Source: an uncultured Bacilli bacterium
GTDB lineage: Bacteria; Bacillota_I; Bacilli_A; RF39; UBA660
Assembly (NCBI GenBank): GCA_934086315.1
Contig: CAKOHZ010000001.1
Coordinates: 496,001 to 560,000, forward strand
Length of the DNA stretch: 64,000 nt
Reading direction: 5' to 3'
The notes beneath the pieces are model-generated. The model was given only the letters and a program-made list of their open reading frames with translations. It had not been told where the DNA came from and made no database searches. Shown piece by piece: positions 58,533 to 64,000 of the stretch (positions within the stretch are counted from its first letter, which is position 1; every line of letters starts with the position of its first letter). Position numbers and translations under genes: made by a program.

Positions 58533-58561
58533 TAATAACATACAAATATTTGTTTGTAAAT
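58533..58561 (-). promoter_or_regulatory. lexA promoter with LexA-type palindrome in the spacer
   Basis: Minus strand: TTTACA (58561-58556), 17-bp spacer, TATTAT (58538-58533) preceded by TGT. The 12-bp palindrome ACAAATATTTGT (58543-58554) fills most of the spacer, where a repressor would block polymerase. Confidence 0.7.
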
Positions 58562-58562
58562 A

Positions 58563-59315
58563 CTATTTACTTAGTTTCCTTACTAGCTTTTCCCTTAAAC
58601 ATAATAAATCTTTCTCATCTATATATTCTAAAAATTCACTAGGATATATTATCTCATCAGAAAATCCAAATATATGTTCTAAATAATCAAAAAGTTCTCC
58701 TCTAAATGCAGAATGGAATACATCTTTTAATTCATCACCATTCAAAGCTTTAGCTAGTTCTATTACATTCATTTTAGATATATAAGAAAGAGTTAATTGA
58801 GCAAGCAACCTATGTGAATATGCAACTTTATGATCAAATTCACTCTTTGTATAATCTTCTTTAAATTTAACTCCATCCATATCTACTATTTTAACATCAC
58901 CATTTTTATTAATCATATTATTATCAGGATGAACATCCCAAAATACCATTCCATCTTGGCTTAATTTTTCAATGGCAATTGCAATACTTTTAGCATACTT
59001 TAATTTATCCTTATAAGGCATATTTTTATTAAAAATAAGTCTCGTAGATGGTACATATTTTTTTAAATAAGGCATTTCAAAACCTAAAAATTCATGTTCA
59101 GGAGTATATATTATTCCAGTAGGTGTAACACAATCAGGATTACTATAAAAAGATAATCTTTGTACAGTTGTCTCTCTAGTTAGTCTATTCCCATATAATA
59201 ATATTTTAAATAATGTATCATCATCTTTGATATAAATATCACTCTCATGATGAATTGTATCATCAAGAGTAGGATAGTGACTTAATTCTTGCTCAGTAAT
59301 AATTATTTTATTCAT
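58563..59315 (-). CDS. Protein-kinase-like fold protein
   Basis: 250 residues. The C-lobe signature of kinase-like phosphotransferases is visible: VFWDVHPDNNMINKNGDVKIVDMDGVKF, giving a catalytic-loop Asp, the Asn four residues on, and a DMDG in place of DFG. The N-lobe has FKILLYGNRLTRET, where the Lys would bind ATP, though a glycine-rich loop is not obvious. HPDNN in place of HRDxKPxN places it outside the Hanks group, near small-molecule or atypical kinases. ATG 59315 has GAGG seven bases upstream. Substrate unknown. Confidence 0.6.
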   Translation of the reverse strand: MNKIIITEQELSHYPTLDDTIHHESDIYIKDDDTLFKILLYGNRLTRETTVQRLSFYSNPDCVTPTGIIYTPEHEFLGFEMPYLKKYVPSTRLIFNKNMPYKDKLKYAKSIAIAIEKLSQDGMVFWDVHPDNNMINKNGDVKIVDMDGVKFKEDYTKSEFDHKVAYSHRLLAQLTLSYISKMNVIELAKALNGDELKDVFHSAFRGELFDYLEHIFGFSDEIIYPSEFLEYIDEKDLLCLREKLVRKLSK

Positions 59316-59338
59316 ATCATTCCTCAATAAACAAGTGT

Positions 59339-59367
59339 ATAATACTATAAATAAAACTAAAAAGCAA
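59339..59367 (-). promoter_or_regulatory. Putative promoter of the kinase-like gene
   Basis: Minus strand: TTGCTT (59367-59362), 17-bp spacer, TATTAT (59344-59339). Confidence 0.55.
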
Positions 59368-59394
59368 TTTTTTTAAATAGAAATTATAATAATA

Positions 59395-61284
59395 TTAATT
59401 CAATAATACTTTAATAGTACTTCCTTCTTTAGTACGCGAGTTAACACTAGGACTAGTATCAATAACTTTATCTCCATCTCCTACAAATTCAACATTAAAT
59501 CCATAAAGAATTTTTTTAGCTTCTTTTTTACTTTTACCAATTACATCGGGAATCATTACATACTTAATATCATCCCATCTGTATACTTTAGGAAGACCAC
59601 TAACGTCTTCTTTTAGATCGTAAATTGATATTATATCTTTAAGAACATTACGTGCTATAGGAGCACTTACAACACCACCATATTGAGTAACGCCCTTAGG
59701 ATGGTCAAGTGCAATATAAATAACAAATTCTGGATCATCAGCAGGCATAAATCCAATAAATGAAAGAATATAGTTGCCACTCATATATCTTCCATCACTA
59801 CCAACTTTTTGAGCTGTACCTGTTTTACCACCAACTCTATAGTTTTCAATATATGCATTACGTCCACTACCATTAGCAACAACACTTTCAAGAGCATATT
59901 TAACAACATCACTAGTTTCTTTAGTTATAACATTTTCTTTTCTGATAGTTGGACTAATACTTTTATTATCAACTTCACTTACTACATAAGGAACATACAA
60001 AGTACCACCATTAACTATAGAACTAACAGCCGTTACTTGTTGAATAGGGGTAACACTAATACCTTGACCAAACGCACTAGTAGCAAGTTCTACTGGTCCA
60101 ATCTTATCCATTTTAAATAATATTCCAGTTCCTTCACCATTTAAATCAATACCAGTTTTCTTACCAAAACCAAGTTCAGTAATATATTTAAATAATAATT
60201 CTTTACCAAGTTTTTGTCCCAAAGATACAAATCCTGGGTTACATGAATTTTCAACTACTTGCACATATGTTTGATCACCATGACCCTTTCTCTTCCAACA
60301 ATGTAGAGTAGCATTAGCTACTTTAACTTTCCCAGAATCATAAAAGTGATCTTCAAATATATTAACTTTTCCTTCATTAATAGAAGCAGCTAGAGTAACT
60401 ATTTTAAAAGTAGAACCAGGTTCAAAGTTAGCCCATATTGCAAGATTTCTATTTATTACTTCAGTACTGTATTCTTTATAGTTAGCTGGATCAAAAGAAG
60501 GATAACTACTCATCGCAAGTACTTCACCAGTTTTAGGATTCATAACTAGCCCAATAGCACCTTCAGCTTCATACTTTGTATATGCATTTGATAACTCATT
60601 TTCAAGTGACAATTGAATATCTAAATCAATAGTAAGTTTAATATCACTTCCATTTTTAGGTGTGCTATATACTTCAGGCATAGATAGTCTTTTACCTTTA
60701 CCATCACTATAATATTTAATACTACCATTTTCTCCAGTTAATTCTTTATCATATTTAAGTTCAAGACCACTAAGTCCTTGATTATCTATACCAGTAAAAC
60801 CAATAACATGAGATAAAACATTCTTATATTTATAATCTCTTTTAGATTCTTTTAAAAGATAAACTCCATCATAATTATAACTATTAATTTTATCAGCTAT
60901 TTCAAAGTCTAAGTTCCTTCCTTCAGGATGTACTCTTTCAATAGATGCTTTCTTACTTACATGTTTATACATTTCATCATAGCTAACACCAAGTATTTCG
61001 GAAAGCGTTCTAGCTACCTCATCTTTATTAAGTATTTGACTAGGCACCAAATAAAGACCAACAGTAGTAACATTATCTACAATAACTTTACCATTCCTAT
61101 CAAGTATTTTACCTCTGTCAGCCTGTACAGTTAAATTACGACTCCAAAGTTCACTAGCAAGAGTATTTAATTTTTTGTATTCAATAACTTGTATATAAAA
61201 TATTTTAACAACAACAAAAAAGAATACAATAAGTGAAATAATAAAAACTATTCTAATTCTTTTATTTTGTACACTTTGAAACAT
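59395..61284 (-). CDS. Class B penicillin-binding protein with C-terminal PASTA domain (FtsI/SpoVD type)
   Basis: 629 residues. N-terminal membrane anchor (about 9-32), dimerisation domain with QADRGKILDRNGKVI, then the transpeptidase: Ser291 in GSTFK, SCN in VENSCNPGF, and KTGTAQ near 490. A single PASTA domain forms the last ~55 residues (MIPDVIGKSKKEAKKILYGF). This layout fits SpoVD (spore cortex) and also septal PBP2B; one PASTA leans toward SpoVD, but mraY/mur neighbours that would decide are not in the window. GGTGATAAA precedes the ATG. Confidence 0.92.
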   Translation of the reverse strand: MFQSVQNKRIRIVFIISLIVFFFVVVKIFYIQVIEYKKLNTLASELWSRNLTVQADRGKILDRNGKVIVDNVTTVGLYLVPSQILNKDEVARTLSEILGVSYDEMYKHVSKKASIERVHPEGRNLDFEIADKINSYNYDGVYLLKESKRDYKYKNVLSHVIGFTGIDNQGLSGLELKYDKELTGENGSIKYYSDGKGKRLSMPEVYSTPKNGSDIKLTIDLDIQLSLENELSNAYTKYEAEGAIGLVMNPKTGEVLAMSSYPSFDPANYKEYSTEVINRNLAIWANFEPGSTFKIVTLAASINEGKVNIFEDHFYDSGKVKVANATLHCWKRKGHGDQTYVQVVENSCNPGFVSLGQKLGKELLFKYITELGFGKKTGIDLNGEGTGILFKMDKIGPVELATSAFGQGISVTPIQQVTAVSSIVNGGTLYVPYVVSEVDNKSISPTIRKENVITKETSDVVKYALESVVANGSGRNAYIENYRVGGKTGTAQKVGSDGRYMSGNYILSFIGFMPADDPEFVIYIALDHPKGVTQYGGVVSAPIARNVLKDIISIYDLKEDVSGLPKVYRWDDIKYVMIPDVIGKSKKEAKKILYGFNVEFVGDGDKVIDTSPSVNSRTKEGSTIKVLLN

Positions 61285-61312
61285 TTTATCACCAATAAAT
61301 TATATTCAATGA

Positions 61313-61341
61313 TTGAAAAAACATAATAATTATTATATACT
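61313..61341 (+). promoter_or_regulatory. Sigma-A promoter of lemA
   Basis: TTGAAA (61313-61318), 17-bp spacer, TATACT (61336-61341). Confidence 0.75.
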
Positions 61342-61364
61342 AAATACAAGAAAGTAGGGATAAT

Positions 61365-61925
61365 ATGAAAAAAAATTATATTGGACTAATAATTATTATT
61401 GTATTAATTATTATAGCTGGAAGTGTTATGGCTTCATACAATAATATAGTTAAATCCAGTGAAGAAGTTGATGCAAAATATGCAGACATTGATGTTCAAT
61501 TAAAAAGAAGGGCAGATTTAATACCAAATCTTATTAGCACTGTTAAAGGATATATGGCACATGAAGAAAAAATAATTGAAACTATAACAGATGCAAGAAC
61601 AAATTTAGTAAATGCAAAAACAATAACAGAGAAAGCAAAAGCTAATGATGAATTATCTAATGCTTTAAGTTCATTTAATCTAATAGTAGAAAACTATCCA
61701 GATTTAAAAGCAAATACTAACTTTATATCATTACAAGATGAATTAGCTGGTACAGAAAATAGAATAGCTAATGCTCGTAAATATTATAATGATGCTGTTA
61801 AAAATTATAATCAAATTATTAGTGTATTTCCAAAAAATATCATAGCAAATATGTTTAATTTCGAAAAGAAACAATACTTTGAAGCAAGTGAGACTGACAC
61901 AGGTGTGCCAAATGTTGAATTCTAA
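61365..61925 (+). CDS. lemA: LemA family protein
   Basis: 186 residues. One N-terminal transmembrane helix is followed by the LemA helical bundle: YNNIVKSSEEVDAKYADIDVQLKRRADLIPNLI, VKGYMAHE, ENYPDLKANTNFISLQDELAGTENRIANARKYYNDAVKNYN (in parts). Function unclear. In many genomes it is paired with a TPM-domain gene, as here; the next gene overlaps by 14 bp. Confidence 0.95.
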   Translation: MKKNYIGLIIIIVLIIIAGSVMASYNNIVKSSEEVDAKYADIDVQLKRRADLIPNLISTVKGYMAHEEKIIETITDARTNLVNAKTITEKAKANDELSNALSSFNLIVENYPDLKANTNFISLQDELAGTENRIANARKYYNDAVKNYNQIISVFPKNIIANMFNFEKKQYFEASETDTGVPNVEF

Positions 61926-62817
61926 AATTAAAAAATTATTTTTAGTTCTACTATTAGCTTTTGGCTTTATAAAAGTCGATGCTATAGTGGATGCTACAAG
62001 TAATTATTATATAAATGATTATGCAAGTGTTTTAAGTGATGAAACACAAAAGTATATTTATGATAGAAGTATAACATTAGATCAAGCAAGCAAAATACAG
62101 GTTGTAGTTACAACTGTTAAAAGTTTAGAAGGTATGTCTATTGAAGAATATGCTAATTCACTTTATAATAAACTTCAAATAGGTGAAGATAGTAAAGGTG
62201 CATTGATATTACTTTGCCCAGATGAAAGACTTATTAGAATAGAAATTGGAGATGGCTTAGGAGGAATATTACCAGATGGGAAAGTTGGTAGAATACTAGA
62301 TGATTATGCGATTCCAAGTTTAAAAAATGACAATTGGAACGAGGGAATAAAAAATGCATATGATGCTGTTTACCAAACAATAGTCGAAGAATATAATTTA
62401 AATATAGATTATACAATTCCAACAAGACCATTTGATTCTGATGATTCGGGTGATTCGTATGAAGGAGAGTTAACATATTGCTTATATGCATTTCTATTTG
62501 GACTATTTTTTGGTCTCATAGTAAATGGAATAATATATAGAAAAAATTACAAAAAAGCAGTGAATATTTTTATGATATTTCTTATAATACATGGACTTAT
62601 GTTAATGTTTGGAACCATTTTTCCTAAATATGTTATATTAGTTTTTTTATCAATGTCTAGTACTTTTGGTTACATAATGACATTAGGAGGCAGTGGTTCA
62701 TCTAGCGGAAGTTCTAGATATGGTGGTTACCACTCTAGTAGTAGCCATAGTAGCAGTAGTAGTATTGGAGGACATGGGGGTCACTCTAGTGGAGGAGGAG
62801 CTTCAAGAGGATTTTAA
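61912..62817 (+). CDS. TPM-domain (YgcG-like) membrane protein
   Basis: 301 residues from ATG 61912. A signal peptide (about 4-24) precedes the TPM domain (YYINDYASVLSDETQKYIYDRS, IQVVVTTVKSLEG, GEDSKGALILLCPDERLIRIEIGDGLGGILPD, in parts). Two or three membrane helices follow (about 180-260), then a Gly/Ser/His tail ending SSGGGASRGF, typical of YgcG proteins. AGGTG lies upstream of 61912; an ATG at 61879 would create a long overlap with lemA. Works with LemA by context only. Confidence 0.9.
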   Translation: MLNSKIKKLFLVLLLAFGFIKVDAIVDATSNYYINDYASVLSDETQKYIYDRSITLDQASKIQVVVTTVKSLEGMSIEEYANSLYNKLQIGEDSKGALILLCPDERLIRIEIGDGLGGILPDGKVGRILDDYAIPSLKNDNWNEGIKNAYDAVYQTIVEEYNLNIDYTIPTRPFDSDDSGDSYEGELTYCLYAFLFGLFFGLIVNGIIYRKNYKKAVNIFMIFLIIHGLMLMFGTIFPKYVILVFLSMSSTFGYIMTLGGSGSSSGSSRYGGYHSSSSHSSSSSIGGHGGHSSGGGASRGF

Positions 62818-62840
62818 GTAGTATAAATACTACTTTTCTT
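62816..62840 (+). terminator. Terminator of lemA-TPM operon
   Basis: AAGTAGTA, TAAA loop, TACTACTT, T residues; overlaps the stop codon. Confidence 0.85.
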
Positions 62841-62862
62841 TTATAATTAAACCAATAGTATG

Positions 62863-62891
62863 TGTAAATTATTTAATTAAAATGTTATATT
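62863..62891 (+). promoter_or_regulatory. Putative promoter of the HTH regulator gene
   Basis: TGTAAA (62863-62868), 17-bp spacer, TATATT (62886-62891) preceded by TGT. Confidence 0.4.
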
Positions 62892-62910
62892 AATTATGAA
62901 AGAGGTAACT

Positions 62911-64000
62911 ATGAATCAAGAAAAAATAGGTAAATTTATTGCTAAAAATAGAAGAGATAAAGGTTTAACACAAGAAGCTTTAGCTGAAAAACTAGGAATA
63001 AGTACAAACGCAGTAAGTAAATGGGAAAGAGGACTTTCTTTTCCAGATGTTTCTTTATTTAAAAAATTATGCAGTGAATTAGATATAAGTATAGAAGAAC
63101 TAATAAATGGTGAAAAAAGTAAGAGTACTGAATCAAAAGATAAAGCAATTATTGCATCTTTAGAAGAAAAAACAAAAATAGAAAAGAAATCAAAAAAGAA
63201 AATATTAGTACTTAGCATTTTTATATTATTAATAGTAACTATCTCGATATTTTATAGCAGTACTTTAAAAATAAATTTAATAAATGAATCTAGCGAACTA
63301 TACGATATCGCAATAGATTATTTAAGAAATAAAGAATTTAAGAGTAATCATGATTCTTCAAAAGAAGATTTTAATGTATTTTATAGTTATCATAGTTTTG
63401 GTACAGAAAAGAAAGGTAATTATAAATATTTATATTTATGGCTTTATAGTGGAAGTTACTATCTTGAAGAAGATGATGCGTTAGTTATATCAACAGGAAG
63501 TTCATTACCAGTAAAAATAACTATAAAAGATAATAAAGTAGTAAACACAGAATATCCAAAAGATGGTAATGAATATACAAAATCAATATATAAATTATTC
63601 CCAAGAACTATTGCAAAACAAATATTAAATTTTGACAATGAAAAAAATATAAATAAACTTTATAATGAAATGAGTGCAAAGAAAAATAAGTATTATAATT
63701 ATCTAAATTTAGATATGGGAAAACTTACAATAGATGATATAAGTTACGATAACCACATATTCAGTATCACAAAAAATAAAGAATGTGTAACAGTAAATTT
63801 AGCAGTATATAAAGATAATAAATATAGATTAAGTACTGCTTATAAAACATGCAAGCCTGATCAAATATGTAATTCTGATTTAAGATATACAAAGTTTGAA
63901 GAAGGAACATACAACTATAACATAATGGAAATAATTAAACATAGTAGCGATGCAAATATATTACAATTCACTAATGATAATCTACCAGTATATGAAATAT
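62911..64000 (+). CDS. XRE-family HTH regulator fused to a membrane-anchored domain (3' end outside window)
   Basis: At least 363 residues, still open at the right edge. Residues ~5-62 are a Cro/CI helix-turn-helix (LTQEALAEKLGISTNAVSKWERGLSFPDVSLF). A Lys-rich linker precedes one transmembrane helix (about 95-114), and an extracytoplasmic region rich in Tyr, Lys and Asn follows, with two cysteines (about 302 and 322). The arrangement suggests a one-component sensor that binds DNA inside and senses something outside. I do not recognise the sensor domain. AAAGAGGTAACT precedes the ATG. Confidence 0.8.
   Translation, partial: MNQEKIGKFIAKNRRDKGLTQEALAEKLGISTNAVSKWERGLSFPDVSLFKKLCSELDISIEELINGEKSKSTESKDKAIIASLEEKTKIEKKSKKKILVLSIFILLIVTISIFYSSTLKINLINESSELYDIAIDYLRNKEFKSNHDSSKEDFNVFYSYHSFGTEKKGNYKYLYLWLYSGSYYLEEDDALVISTGSSLPVKITIKDNKVVNTEYPKDGNEYTKSIYKLFPRTIAKQILNFDNEKNINKLYNEMSAKKNKYYNYLNLDMGKLTIDDISYDNHIFSITKNKECVTVNLAVYKDNKYRLSTAYKTCKPDQICNSDLRYTKFEEGTYNYNIMEIIKHSSDANILQFTNDNLPVYEI

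Noticed and set aside
1..64000. Mycoplasma-type genetic code (TGA = Trp)
   Set aside because: Conserved Trp positions use TGG and several genes end properly at TGA, for example the C39 exporter at 22402.
1..64000. tRNA or rRNA genes, insertion sequences, prophage or replication origin
   Set aside because: I looked through the gaps and saw no tRNA-like cloverleaf, rRNA, transposase, integrase or origin motif.

Overview
The window is a very AT-rich chromosomal segment from a Bacillota (Firmicutes) bacterium. The evidence is T-box leaders, CIRCE/HrcA, a PASTA kinase with its PP2C phosphatase, GatCAB, LexA, and a set of endospore genes (spoIIGA, sigE, sigG, ylmC/ymxH, yqfC, yqfD). Tryptophan is encoded by TGG and TGA is used as a stop, so this is genetic code 11 and not the Mollicutes code, despite the AT bias. 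A dockerin/DUF6273 surface protein and the small intergenic spaces suggest a gut-associated lineage with a streamlined genome. I cannot place it further without a search.

Layout. 1-905: end of a receiver-domain protein and a GT2 glycosyltransferase. 906-7541: an Asn T-box controls asnS-aspS-gatC-gatA-gatB, so two routes to Asn-tRNA share one leader. 7659-9530: a DUF3048 protein and an Ala/Pro-rich membrane protein. 9538-11560: an Ala T-box and an unusually compact alaS. 11620-14246: an unassigned radical SAM protein, a lipoprotein and rlmN. 14247-14673: a gene-free stretch with decayed coding fragments. 14674-18624: prpC-prkC-rsgA-rpe. 18698-20245: a surface protein with an internal dockerin. 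20342-22688: a C39-peptidase ABC exporter followed by two tiny overlapping genes whose products look like a two-peptide (class IIb) bacteriocin with double-glycine-type leaders. 22850-27205: a MarR regulator and an asymmetric heterodimeric ABC exporter. 27264-32223: yqfC-yqfD-vanZ-like-ybeY-dgkA-cdd-era-yqzL-recO, the Bacillus order with phoH and pgpH missing. 32980-39513: CIRCE-hrcA-grpE-dnaK-pepF-dnaJ. 39664-43116: dnaG-sigA-trmK. 43171-44702: a cyclophilin lipoprotein and folD. 44740-47194: rpsD (-), a thioredoxin-like protein, murB and rpmB (-). 47316-54826: sporulation region with spoIIGA-sigE, then two large cell-envelope proteins and a small DUF1292-like protein, then sigG and ylmC. 54849-57856: lspA, rluD-type synthase, a TspO-like protein (-) and a rhomboid protease. 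57895-61284 (-): lexA, a kinase-like protein, and a class B PBP with a PASTA domain. 61365-64000: lemA, a TPM-domain protein, and an HTH regulator cut by the window end.

Most operons are framed by a clear hairpin-plus-T terminator and a near-consensus sigma-A promoter, many with an extended -10 (TGn). Regulatory sites read directly from sequence include two T-boxes (specifiers AAC and GCT), two CIRCE elements, a perfect palindrome at the MarR gene promoter, a LexA-type palindrome inside the lexA promoter spacer, a 0A-box-like site with 22-bp promoter spacing at spoIIGA, a hairpin covering the sigG ribosome binding site, and a structured rpsD leader.

The best candidate for something new is the two-peptide bacteriocin locus at 20342-22688. 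Other unusual items are the compact AlaRS, the cysteine-rich GrpE tail, the dockerin inside a SipW/DUF6273-type surface protein, and the two large envelope proteins between sigE and sigG. All calls rest on reading the sequence and memory of protein families; no database search was run.
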